This document shows, piece after piece, positions 38,270 through 47,695 of a DNA stretch of 64,000 nucleotides; the first letter of the stretch is position 1, and the number at the start of each line of letters is the position of its first letter. The notes under the pieces were generated by a model. That model was not told the DNA's origin. It was given only the letters and a program-made list of their open reading frames with translations, and searched no databases. Both the position numbers and the translations under genes were made by a program. Where the stretch lies: assembly GCA_041396045.1 (NCBI GenBank), contig JAWKZI010000004.1, positions 124,001-188,000 on the forward strand, read 5' to 3'. The DNA is from SHZI01 sp041396045 (lineage in GTDB: Bacteria > Pseudomonadota > Gammaproteobacteria > Steroidobacterales > GCA-2729495).

Positions 38270-39412
38270 TCGCTGGTACGCCATGTGCGAATCGACCGCT
38301 GTAGCCGACAAGCCGGTAGCAGTCCAGGCCCTGGGTCAGCCACTGGTAGTTTTTCGCGACAGCCAGGGTGCGGCCCGTGTGTTAAGCAATGTCTGCGTGC
38401 ACAAAGGTGGATCTCTCTGTCACGGCGAAGTCGTCGCCGGAAGCGTCGAATGTCCGTATCACGGCTGGCGGTACAACGGCGCTGGCGAATGCGTTGCCAT
38501 TCCATCGCTCAAGCCCGACCAGCGTATTCCAGGCCGGCGCGCGTTGATGCCTATCCGGTAACTGAGCAATGGGGACTGGTCTGGGCATTTCTTGGTGACC
38601 TTCCCGAATCCCGGCGCCCGCCCCTTCCCGACTTTTTCCCGGAGTACGACGCACCGCGCGACGGGTCATGGCGGTTTGTCCATGGTCAGGCGCAGTTTGA
38701 CTGCAACTGGGTTCGTGCCATCGAAAACGGCGTTGACAGGTCCCATGCCGTGTTTGTTCACGAAGATTTCGGTAACCCCCAGGACCCCGTGGTCAGGGAC
38801 TATCAGGTAGAGCAACGGGAAAACGTGCTGTATTCAGCCAATATTCGCGTGCCACTCAACAAGCGTGGCGCCTGGCGGGATGTGATTCCTGACGAGCGCT
38901 CAGAGCGCAAGACCGAAGTGCAGATTTTCCTGCCGGCGCCTACTATTCGCATCCAGATGCATATGCAGCCGCCAGTCACGCAGATTATCGTGACCGCCTA
39001 TACGCCTGTCGATGCCTATCACACCCGCATGCATTTCATTCACGCGCGAAATTTCTACACGGAAGAACAGCACGATGCCGATGCATTGCGACGTGTTCTG
39101 CTGGTTTTCGGCGAGGACGCCGCCGTGATTAACCACCTGCAGCCGGCACTGGTGCCGCGATTGCTGAGCGACGAACTCTTGTTACAGGGCGATAAACACG
39201 GCACCCTCTTTCGTCGGCACGTCAAGGCTGCCGAGGCGGCTGGAGACGCCATTGATCACCGGGCCATGCAGCAGGAAGATGATTGCGCGCGCGTCATTCC
39301 CTGCCCACGGCGGCGGGAAGACCCCAGCAACTGGATTCTGCGACCCGTTTTAATGCAGCCTGCTGCCGCCGAGGTCAGTGCTGAAACAGCCGTCTCTGCC
39401 ACGGGGGCCTGA
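38259..39412 (+). CDS. Rieske non-haem iron oxygenase, alpha subunit type, one frameshift
   Basis: About 384 residues. MLINRWYAMCES starts the protein. The Rieske [2Fe-2S] site reads CVHKGGSLCHGEVV...CPYHGW (Cys-His and Cys-His pairs). A frame break near 38540 moves to RVDAYPVTEQWGLVWAFLGD. The catalytic domain has NGVDRSHAVFVHEDFG, the mononuclear iron site D-x2-H-x4-H. These oxygenases add O2-derived oxygen to aromatic or related hydrophobic substrates, using electrons from a separate ferredoxin/reductase; no reductase gene is seen nearby. It is paralogous to the protein at 42865-44034; both end in a low-complexity Ala/Glu/Thr tail. The TonB receptor gene lies between them. Confidence 0.85.
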
Positions 39413-39610
39413 GATCAACGGGCACCCGGGCATTCGATTAACATGACCATTGACTACAATCAGAGAGTACGCAAACAAGCACTTACAGTATCCAACAAAC
39501 ACCGGTATAAGACGTTTAGCCGGGTCGACGTCATTGAACAGAGGGGGATTGCACTCATGGGCCATTCAGCGGCGCCCTAGCCGCCAGACAACCCAGTAGC
39601 TTTAAATGCT

Positions 39611-39624
39611 TGGCGTTAACGCCA
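39611..39624. promoter_or_regulatory. Perfect 14-bp palindrome upstream of the TonB receptor gene
   Basis: tggcgttaacgcca reads identically on both strands and lies 70 bases before the receptor ATG in a 282-base non-coding gap (39413-39694). Size and place fit an operator for a dimeric regulator, but no regulator gene is adjacent, so the role is inference. I saw nothing else of note in this gap. Confidence 0.45.
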
Positions 39625-39682
39625 GCATAACGCTATCTTTCGTTTCGCCAACGGCGACCCGATAGCGGATCGCAAGTATTTT

Positions 39683-39688
39683 AAGGAG
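39683..39688 (+). promoter_or_regulatory. Strong ribosome binding site of the TonB receptor gene
   Basis: aaggag sits 6 bases before the ATG at 39695 and fixes that start. Confidence 0.75.
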
Positions 39689-39694
39689 TAGAAA

Positions 39695-42600
39695 ATGGCA
39701 CAGTCCCGCAACGGCCTCACGGTGGCCGTAGCTTTGGCCCTGGCGTGCAGTCCCGTCGTTCTCATCACCCCGGCCACGGGCTGGGCGCAGGTCGAAGAGA
39801 TTATTGTCAGTACCCGCAAACGCGACGAACGCCTGCAGGACGTGCCTATCGCCATCAATGCGATCAGTGCCGAGGAAATGGAGCGAAAGTCCCTGACCAG
39901 CGTCAAGGACATCACCAAAGGTCTGGCCTCCGTTGAGTTCGACGAGGGCGCCTCCTCGAGTGACACCCGCATTACGATTCGTGGACTGTCTCCGACACGC
40001 GGACGGCAGAACGTCGCTGTGCTGGTCGATGGCATTGACGTGTCGACCGAGGCCATCACCAACTCAGGTGGTGGTGTGTTGCTCAACACCCGCCTGCTTG
40101 ATATCCAGCGTGTCGAGGTCGTCAAAGGCCCGCAACTGGCCCTCTACGGCCGCAGTGCTTTTGCCGGTGCTATTCAATACGTCACCCAGGATCCATCTGA
40201 TGTCTTTGAGACCAAGTTCTCGATGGATGCGAATGGCGATGACCAGTACAACCTCGGATTCGGCATGAGTGGTCCGGTACTGGGTGACAAGCTGGGCCTG
40301 CGCTTCAATGCCGCATGGTGGGACGAACCAGGCTTTTATGACAACGCGCTCACCGGGAATTCAATGGCCGACGACGAAGGGTTTGGCATGGCGCTGTCTG
40401 CCAAGTCCCAGATTACGGACAACTTCTCCCTCAAATTCCGTGCTGAGTATCAGGACCAGCAGTCCGGCCCGGCTGCCACATCGTTTCTGAAATTCAACAA
40501 CGAAACCATCGTACCGGCGTCCACGCTGGTGCCATTTACCGACCCGGCGACGGGGCAGACCTATCCCGCACTATTCCGCTGCTTCGAAAAATTATCGAAC
40601 GTCACCTACAACAGTCAGCTTGATGCGCGCAACGCGCGGCTATACGAACCGGGCTACACACCAACAGGACCGGATTCGACGTTACCCCATGTGCTGTACA
40701 GCAGTCCGCATTGCGAAACCGGTGTGGCCAGCGTCGACGGAGGCATCAAGAATTTCAACAAGAACGACGTTGCAATCGCTACCAACCCATACACCAATCA
40801 GGACTACGAAGGCCTCGACCGAAAGTTCTATCGGCTGTCGATGGTCGCCGATTGGGATGTTGCCCATGGCACGCTCACCTCACGCACCGGCTATATCCAC
40901 GAACAGGCGGACGAGCAGGCTGACAACGGCAAATTCGGCTTCGCCCCGGACCCTGCCTCCTTTTCACCGCTTACGGGCTCGAACTATCGCGATGGCGGTG
41001 TGAATGCCTTTATTCTGGATTCAAAGAAGCTGACGACCCAGTTCAGCCAGGAAATCATGTTTCGCAGCAAGTTCGACGGACCCGTTCAAGCAACAGTCGG
41101 CGGACTTTACTGGCGGGAAGACGTTGGAAACTCGAGCAATAACCTGACAATCCAGGGCTCGGGCAGTCATTGCGCATGGTCCAGTTCGACCGGGATTACC
41201 TTTGACGATCTGCAGTTCGTCGCACCGGGCACCGGCTGCTACGGCTACACCGAACGAGCCGTCGCTCCGCTGATTCGTGGTGGCTTCCAGTTTGCCAACG
41301 GTGACATGTATAACGGCCTTGCCCAATACAAGGACACCAGCCCGGGCGATCGCAATACCGAGCATCGATCCGTATTCGGCATGCTGGAATATGCCGTTAC
41401 CGACAGCGTCAAGGCCACCTTCGAGGGGCGGTATAGCGTAGAGACCGTGAGCGTCGTTGGTCCGCAGTTTCTGGACCCCACCGCGTCAGGCGGGCCGGGA
41501 AGCTGGAACCCCTGTGGTTTCTTCTTCCGCCCCTGTACCGATGAATGGATGTTTGAAGCGCCGCGCGCCGTTGGTGACCAGTTCTACGATCCGGCACACC
41601 CTTTCGGCGGACCGTTCTACAGCAAAGAAGCCTTCGAGAACTGGTATGACTCCTATGATCCGAATGCGCTGATCGACGAAGACGATCCCAGTCAGGGTCG
41701 TTATCGCGACATCATTCCGGCAGCTTGCCGCAACGACGCCTCGACCAAGGCACGCCTGGCCAATGTCGATGCCGGCAATGCCGATCAGTTCGACATGTTC
41801 AATCCGTACTGTATCGCGCAGATCTCGCGGAACGATCAGTGGTTCTCACCGAAGCTGACGCTGAGTTGGTCAGTGAGCGACACGATCAACACCTACCTGT
41901 CGTACGCCATAGCTGAAAAGCCAGGTGGCTTTTCGACCCTGGGCATCGGTTCCAGCGGTCTGAATCGTGAGCTGCTGGAATTTGAGCCCGAGAAGCTGAA
42001 TGTGTACGAGATCGGCGCGAAGACTGAGTGGCTTGATCAATCACTGATCGTGAACACTGCCTTCTTCTTTCAGGACTACACCGACAAGCAGACGCTGGTT
42101 TCAGTACTCAACGCCGCCGGTGACCGGATTGTCAACAAGCTGGAAAACATCGACGGTGCCGAGGTATACGGTGCTGAAATCGACGTGTCCTGGGCGCCAG
42201 CCACACCCTTCCTGGGCGGCAACTGGCGCTTGAACGGTTCGTACACCTATCTGGACGCACAGTATGTGGATGCACCGACCGAGAACACGTCTTTTACCTT
42301 CATATCTGGCGCCGGCAACTGTACGCCCAAGGCCGTCACTGCCCTGAACGGCAACAAGTCCCTGATATGTATTGTCAGCCTGACGGCAAGAAGCTGGAGG
42401 ATGCGCCCAAGGGCAAGTTTGTCGGCAATATCGGCTATGAAATTCCGGTCGCACAAACCATGACGGCCTTTGTCGAAACCGACTTCATGTGGGTCGACAA
42501 GCGCTATATCGAAGCCACCAATGAAGACTGGGTGGAGCCCGACACCAACGTTGATCTGCGCCTGGGCTTGCGCGGGAGAAGTGGGAGGTCATGGGCTATG

Positions 42601-42839
42601 TATCGAACGTGTTCGATGACGACACCATCGCTTCGGTGGGTGGCGGCCCCAGCCTGTCATGCTGCTTTATCCTGGGTAGCGGTATCGATCTTGTTGGCCA
42701 GGAACCTCCGTCCGCCAATGTGGCAACAAACGAGCCTGGCAAGACCGTGACCGTCGAGCTGCCACAGATCCGCTTTGCCTTTGCACCGGATCCACGGGTA
42801 ATCGGCATTCGCGCCCGCTACCGTTTCGGAGGCGAATAA
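39695..42839 (+). CDS. TonB-dependent outer-membrane receptor, two frameshifts near the 3' end
   Basis: About 1048 residues reconstructed. A signal peptide (VAVALALACSPVVLITPATGWAQ) precedes a short N-terminal TonB-box-like segment (VEEIIVSTRKRDERLQDVPIAI), then the plug domain with ITIRGLSPTRGRQNVAVLVDGIDV and RVEVVKGPQLALYGRSAFAGAIQYVT, and a long beta-barrel. Frame breaks near 42365 and 42585 shift the last barrel strands; the final frame ends IGIRARYRFGGE. This iadjusting style (RKRDERLQDVPI) is that of receptors in catabolic clusters of alpha- and gammaproteobacteria rather than classic siderophore receptors. It lies between two Rieske oxygenase genes and probably imports their substrate across the outer membrane with TonB energy. 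Confidence 0.88.
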
Positions 42840-42864
42840 CCGCAATACCACCAGGACGGGCACC

Positions 42865-44034
42865 ATGTTTATCAACTTCTGGTACACAGCCGGTCTGAGC
42901 AAGGAACTCGAGCATGCGCCGGTACGCCGGCGCATGCTCGGACTCGACTTTGTCCTGTTTAGAGACACCAGTGGCGCCGTGCACTGCCTGTCCGATACGT
43001 GCATCCACCGGGGCGGCTCACTCAGCCAGGGCAAGGTCAAGGGCGATTGCATTCAATGCCCCTATCACGGCTGGCAGTTTGCCGGCGACGGCGCTTGCCG
43101 GAAGATCCCCTCACTGGGCAGTCAGGCCAGGATTCCATCCCGCGCACGCGTGGATGCCTATCCGACTCTGGAACGCTATGGACTGATCTTCGTCTTTCTT
43201 GGCGATCTTCCCGAGGCAGAGCGCTGCACGATCCTGCCGATCCCGGAGTACGGCGCCGAAGGACCAGCCCCCGGCTGGGCCGCCACCATCCAGCATTTTG
43301 AGTGGGCTTTCGACTACCAGCGATCGATGGAGAACGGCATCGATGCCGCGCACAACGAATTTGTGCATCCCACCCACGGCTTTTCCGGCACGCGTGATGA
43401 TTACCGGATCGACCCGGATACCTGGCGCTGGGTCGAAGATGAATGGAGTACCGGCTTTTTCAGCCGTTCACTGGCACCGCCGCTCGCCGAAGCAAAAATG
43501 CGGGAGGCATCCGGACGGCACGCCCCCGCCATCATTGAGGGCGGAACAGGTCATCACGGCATCTCGATGATCTGGACCTACATACATCCCACACCCGAGA
43601 TGAAGATTCACCAGTATCTCTTCGAGACACCCATCGATGCGATGCACACCAGCCTGTATCTCCTCAACCTGCGCAACTTCCTCATCGAGCCGGAACACGA
43701 CGCACGCATGATGGAGCGCAATGCCATCGTTGCCGGGCAGGATCGTGACGTGCTCGTCGACGTGCGCCCGGTGGTGACGCCGACGAAGAATACCGGCGAG
43801 TTTCTCACGCCTTCCGACGTGCCGATTGCCAAGTACCGGCAGAAAATCCAGCGCTGGACGAGCCTCGGCTGGCGCATCGACGCCGAACTGCTGGAACGCG
43901 ACCGGCAGCGGGTGGTGTACGCAATCCCCAGTCCGGCACGACGCAATACCAAAGGCTGGGTGCTGGATCCGGTTCCACTGACAGAAGCGACCGCAGAAAC
44001 AGCTTCAACTGCGGCCAATACTCATCGCAGCTAA
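42865..44034 (+). CDS. Rieske non-haem iron oxygenase, alpha subunit type
   Basis: 389 residues, intact. It begins MFINFWYTAGLSKELEH. The Rieske cluster site is CIHRGGSLSQGKVKGDCIQCPYHGW. The mononuclear iron motif in the catalytic domain is NGIDAAHNEFVHPTHG (Asp, His, His). It shares the start, cluster spacing, a DAYPTLERYGLIFVFLGDLPE block and the C-terminal KGWVLDPVPL...ETAST tail with the oxygenase at 38259-39412, showing an old duplication. It starts 25 bases after the TonB receptor stop. It is expected to oxidise an aromatic or terpenoid-type compound in the cytoplasm; partner electron-transfer proteins are not encoded in the window. Confidence 0.9.
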   Translation: MFINFWYTAGLSKELEHAPVRRRMLGLDFVLFRDTSGAVHCLSDTCIHRGGSLSQGKVKGDCIQCPYHGWQFAGDGACRKIPSLGSQARIPSRARVDAYPTLERYGLIFVFLGDLPEAERCTILPIPEYGAEGPAPGWAATIQHFEWAFDYQRSMENGIDAAHNEFVHPTHGFSGTRDDYRIDPDTWRWVEDEWSTGFFSRSLAPPLAEAKMREASGRHAPAIIEGGTGHHGISMIWTYIHPTPEMKIHQYLFETPIDAMHTSLYLLNLRNFLIEPEHDARMMERNAIVAGQDRDVLVDVRPVVTPTKNTGEFLTPSDVPIAKYRQKIQRWTSLGWRIDAELLERDRQRVVYAIPSPARRNTKGWVLDPVPLTEATAETASTAANTHRS

Positions 44035-44072
44035 GGCTGCTCCCGCAAGTAGCGCGCCTGCGCTTGTCACGC

Positions 44073-45524
44073 CTACGATTGTCGCGCTGGCGGTTTCGAC
44101 GGGTTGTAGCCGAGCACAACTTTCAGTTCAACGAACTCGTTCAGGCCGAATTCGCCCCATTCCCGTCCGTTACCCGATTGCTTGAAGCCGCCGAAGGGCG
44201 CGTTCAGCGACATCGATGCGCCGTTCAGGTGCACCATCCCGGCCCGAATCTGCCCGGCAACACGCCGCGCGTCGGCCAGGTCCGTGGCCCAGACGTAGGC
44301 AGCAAGACCATAGGGTGTGTCGTTGGCAATGCGGATGGCTTCCGCCTCATCATCACACGGCAGGATCGACAGCACCGGCCCAAAGATCTCCTCGCGCGCA
44401 ATACTCATGTCAGCGCGCACACCGGCAAAGATTGTGGGGCGCACGTAGTAGCCGCGCGCCAGCCCTTCGGGCCGCCCTTCGCCGCCGATCACCAGCACTG
44501 CCCCCTCCTCGATGCCGGCGCGAATCAGCCGCTGGATCTTGTCGAACTGCTGCTGACTGACGACGGGGCCAAGCCGCGTTGCCGGGCTCTGCGGGTCACC
44601 CACCACCAGGCCTGCGGCGACATCGCGGGCCAGCGTGACGGCCTTGTCGTGCAGGCGTGTGGGCACCAGTACCCGCGTCGGCGCATTGCACGACTGGCCA
44701 CTGTTGCTGAAACAGTCGTTGACGACCCAGCGCATGGCTGCTTCCAGGATGGCCTCGTCCAGTACCACCAGCGGCGACTTGCCGCCCAGTTCCTGATGCA
44801 CGCGCTTCACGCTGTCTGCCGCAGACTTTGCCACCGCAACGCCGGCCCGCGTCGATCCGGTGATGGAAATCATGTCTACATCCGGATGCGCAGCCAGCGG
44901 TTGCCCCACACCGGCTCCATCACCATGAACCAGGTTAAAAACCCCGGCCGGCACATCGGCTTCGTGCAGTACTTCCGCCAGGATGGTCGCCGACAGCGGC
45001 GCGATCTCGCTGGGTTTAAGCACCATCGTGCATCCCGCTGCCAGCGCCGGCGCGATCTTGCAGACCGCCTGGTTCATCGGCCAGTTCCACGGTGTGATGA
45101 ATCCGCAGACACCCACCGGCTCGCGAATCAGGCGCAGGCCTTTGCGATCTTCGGTAAACGGGAAGGTTTCCAGCACCTGCCGGATAGTGCTGAAATGTCC
45201 GAGGCCCAAGGGTGCCTGGGCACGTTTGGCAAAGGCCAGCGGCGCGCCCATCTCATCGGAAATCGCCTGCGCTATATCATCCTGGCGGCGCCCATAAGCG
45301 GAAATAACCCGGTCGATCAGTGCTTTGCGCTCCCCGATACTGCTTTGTGACCAGGCCCCGAATGCACGGCGCGCAGCACCGACCGCCCGATCGACATCGG
45401 CCGCAGCACCCATGGACACAGTACCAATCCGCCCCTCGGTGGCTGGATTGATCACTGCCCGCTCCAGTGAATTCTGCGGCGTGACCCAGGCCCCGTCGAT
45501 ATAGAATTGCCGACATTCGTACAT
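44073..45524 (-). CDS. Aldehyde dehydrogenase family protein
   Basis: 483 residues, intact. NAD(P)+-dependent ALDH features: GFITPWNWPMNQAVCKIAPALAAGCTMVLKPSE, ITGSTRAGVAVA, general-base Glu in HQELGGKSPLVVLDE, catalytic Cys in NSGQSCNAPTRVLVP, and EEIFGPVLSILPCDDEAEA. It converges on the second Rieske gene with 38 bases between stops. The neighbourhood suggests it oxidises an aldehyde produced in the same catabolic route, but its opposite orientation means it has its own promoter. The 68-base gap to the divergent ABC transporter genes is the likely promoter region for both. Exact aldehyde unknown. Confidence 0.92.
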   Translation of the reverse strand: MYECRQFYIDGAWVTPQNSLERAVINPATEGRIGTVSMGAAADVDRAVGAARRAFGAWSQSSIGERKALIDRVISAYGRRQDDIAQAISDEMGAPLAFAKRAQAPLGLGHFSTIRQVLETFPFTEDRKGLRLIREPVGVCGFITPWNWPMNQAVCKIAPALAAGCTMVLKPSEIAPLSATILAEVLHEADVPAGVFNLVHGDGAGVGQPLAAHPDVDMISITGSTRAGVAVAKSAADSVKRVHQELGGKSPLVVLDEAILEAAMRWVVNDCFSNSGQSCNAPTRVLVPTRLHDKAVTLARDVAAGLVVGDPQSPATRLGPVVSQQQFDKIQRLIRAGIEEGAVLVIGGEGRPEGLARGYYVRPTIFAGVRADMSIAREEIFGPVLSILPCDDEAEAIRIANDTPYGLAAYVWATDLADARRVAGQIRAGMVHLNGASMSLNAPFGGFKQSGNGREWGEFGLNEFVELKVVLGYNPSKPPARQS

Positions 45525-45592
45525 TGAGTGTTCCCCGTTCGCTATGCATCAAGTGTTGATTATCGTCGGCGATTGCCTGTCCGGAGCAGCCT

Positions 45593-46297
45593 GTGGCCGA
45601 TGATGTCATTCTGACCCGCGGGCTCAGCCGCAGTTTTCCCATGGGCGACACCGTCATCCGGGCTCTTCAGGACCTGGATGTGACGATTCGCCGCGGTGAG
45701 TACGTGGCCATCATGGGCCCATCCGGGTCTGGCAAGTCCACACTCATGAATATCATCGGCTGCCTGGATCGGCCTGACAGCGGCGAGTACTGGCTGAATG
45801 GCACTGCTGTGGCCTCTCTGGGTGACAGCCAACTCGCAATGCTGCGTAACAGGGAGATCGGCTTCGTGTTCCAGACCTTCAATCTCCTGGCCCGCGCCAG
45901 TGCCCTGCACAACGTGGAGTTGCCGCTGATCTATGCCGGCATCGGCCGGCGGGAACGGGTCGCCCGTGCCGAACAGGCGTTGATACAGGTTGGTCTGGAG
46001 CAGCGCCTGCACCACCGGCCATCGGAACTTTCAGGTGGCCAGCGTCAACGCGTGGCAGTTGCGCGGGCACTGGTCACCAAACCCAGCCTGCTACTGGCTG
46101 ATGAACCCACGGGAAACCTCGACTCGGCAACCGCCAAAGACATACTGTCCCTGTTTGCCGAGTTGCACGGCCGCGGCAATACCATTGTACTGGTGACGCA
46201 CGATGCGGGCATTGCAGCCAATGCCCGGCGGTCCATCCGCCTGCGCGATGGCCGCATTGAATCCGACACGCTGCATGCCCTGAAGGAAAACGCATGA
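45593..46297 (+). CDS. MacB/LolD-type ABC transporter ATPase
   Basis: 234 residues from GTG at 45593. ABC signature set: Walker A GPSGSGKSTLMNIIGCLDRP, Q-loop FVFQTFNLLARAS, signature LSGGQRQRVAVARAL, Walker B LLLADEPTGNLD and the H-loop LVTHD. The type is that of the MacB/LolD class, which powers mechanotransmission rather than classical transport. The stop overlaps the adaptor gene start (ATGA at 46294-46297). With the adaptor and the permease it forms a three-gene tripartite export system for peptides, toxins or envelope compounds. Here ATPase and permease are separate genes, unlike the fused MacB of E. coli. Confidence 0.92.
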   Translation: MADDVILTRGLSRSFPMGDTVIRALQDLDVTIRRGEYVAIMGPSGSGKSTLMNIIGCLDRPDSGEYWLNGTAVASLGDSQLAMLRNREIGFVFQTFNLLARASALHNVELPLIYAGIGRRERVARAEQALIQVGLEQRLHHRPSELSGGQRQRVAVARALVTKPSLLLADEPTGNLDSATAKDILSLFAELHGRGNTIVLVTHDAGIAANARRSIRLRDGRIESDTLHALKENA

Positions 46298-47691
46298 ACT
46301 TCACAACTGCCGGGCGACACTTGCCCGGAATCATTGTTGTCACGCTGCTTGCTGGCTGCGGGCGCCCGGATGCCAATCCTGCCGATACCTATAGGACGGC
46401 GCCGGTCACCAAACGTGACATCACGGTAGCGGTGGAAGCCTCCGGCCAGATCGAGCCCTTCGTAACAGTTGAACTAAAATCGAAGGCATCTGGCCAAATA
46501 CTTGATATGAATGGAGAAACCGGCCAGGTCGTCAAGGCGGGCACCCTGCTGGTGCAGATCGACAAGCGTATCCCGAAGAACACCCTGGCCCAGGCCTCCG
46601 CGGAACTCGAGGCGGCCAAGGCCCGCCGATCGATTGCCGAGTCCCAGGGTCGACGGGCCGACGAACTGTTCAAGGACCGCATCATCAACGAAGTGGATCT
46701 GGAACAGGCGCAACTGGAAGCCGCCAATGCCAAGGCCGAGGTCGTACGATCGCAGGTGGCGGTAGAAAATGCCCGAATTCAGCTCGATGACACGGACGTG
46801 CGCGCACCGATCACCGGCACGATCATCGAAAAGCTGGTCGAGAAAGGTCAGGTCATCTCGTCACCCATCATGGACGTGGGCGGCGGCAGCGTCTTGCTGA
46901 AGATGGCGGACCTGACCCAGGTGGAAGTCCGCACGCTGGTAGATGAAACCGATATCGGCAAGATCGCACCCGGTCAATCTGCCGTGGTGACGGTAACTGC
47001 ATTTCCGAATCAACCCTTTCATGGCAAGGTCCAGAAGATCGAACCGCAAGCCAATGCTGACCAGACGGTAACCACTTTCTCCGTACGTATCGTTCTGAAC
47101 AACGACAACGGCCTGCTGAGGCCTGGCATGAATGCCGACGTCGCCATCCTCGTTGCTGAACGCAAGGACGTGGTGGCGGTACCCACCGGCGCCCTGCGGA
47201 CCGAACGGGATATCACGACGTCGGCGGCCCTGGTCGGTCTGGATGCGGCGACCGTGCGTGAACAACTCAAAACCAATAGCTTGCCAAACATGCCCGCATC
47301 GCCCGCGACCGCAGCGCCCTCGGCCGCTACCGGTTCGACCGACCAGCAATATCGATTCAGCAATCGCTACTGGGTCTTCGTCAAGGAGGCCGGCAAGCCT
47401 GTGGCGCGACCGGTGGTCACGGGTATTACCGACCTCGACTACAGTGAGGTGCTGCAGGGTCTGAAGGTCGATGACGAAGTTTATCTGTTGCCCAGCTCAG
47501 GCCTCGTAGAGACCCAACAGCGTTTTCAGCAGCAGATGCGACAGTTCACCGGCATGCCCGGCATGAGCGGGAAGGACGACAAGAACGACAAGAACGACAA
47601 GAAGCCGGACAGCACCCGGTCACGGCCCACTCGGCCCGACACGGCCAGCAAGCCGCCGGATGCCGAAAAGTCCGGAACATCCAGGAACTGA
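46294..47691 (+). CDS. MacA-like periplasmic adaptor (HlyD family)
   Basis: 465 residues. The N-terminus has a lipoprotein-like signal (IIVVTLLAGCGRP, Cys at about 20). Barrel-sandwich and hairpin features: VEASGQIEPFVTVELKSKASGQI, a coiled-coil helical hairpin (AQASAELEAAKARRSIAESQGRR), VRAPITGTIIEKLVEKGQVI and LRPGMNADVAILVAER. The last about 45 residues are a low-complexity charged stretch with repeated DKND units (near 47575-47610 in the DNA: gacaagaacgacaagaacgac), unusual for the family and probably disordered. It links the inner-membrane permease to an outer-membrane channel. The permease start is 4 bases after the stop. Confidence 0.9.
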   Translation: MNFTTAGRHLPGIIVVTLLAGCGRPDANPADTYRTAPVTKRDITVAVEASGQIEPFVTVELKSKASGQILDMNGETGQVVKAGTLLVQIDKRIPKNTLAQASAELEAAKARRSIAESQGRRADELFKDRIINEVDLEQAQLEAANAKAEVVRSQVAVENARIQLDDTDVRAPITGTIIEKLVEKGQVISSPIMDVGGGSVLLKMADLTQVEVRTLVDETDIGKIAPGQSAVVTVTAFPNQPFHGKVQKIEPQANADQTVTTFSVRIVLNNDNGLLRPGMNADVAILVAERKDVVAVPTGALRTERDITTSAALVGLDAATVREQLKTNSLPNMPASPATAAPSAATGSTDQQYRFSNRYWVFVKEAGKPVARPVVTGITDLDYSEVLQGLKVDDEVYLLPSSGLVETQQRFQQQMRQFTGMPGMSGKDDKNDKNDKKPDSTRSRPTRPDTASKPPDAEKSGTSRN

Positions 47692-47695
47692 GCCC

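Noticed and set aside
44064..45350. 428-codon plus-strand frame opposite the aldehyde dehydrogenase
   Set aside because: The minus strand has all ALDH motifs intact; the plus-strand translation is Arg/His/Gln-rich noise.
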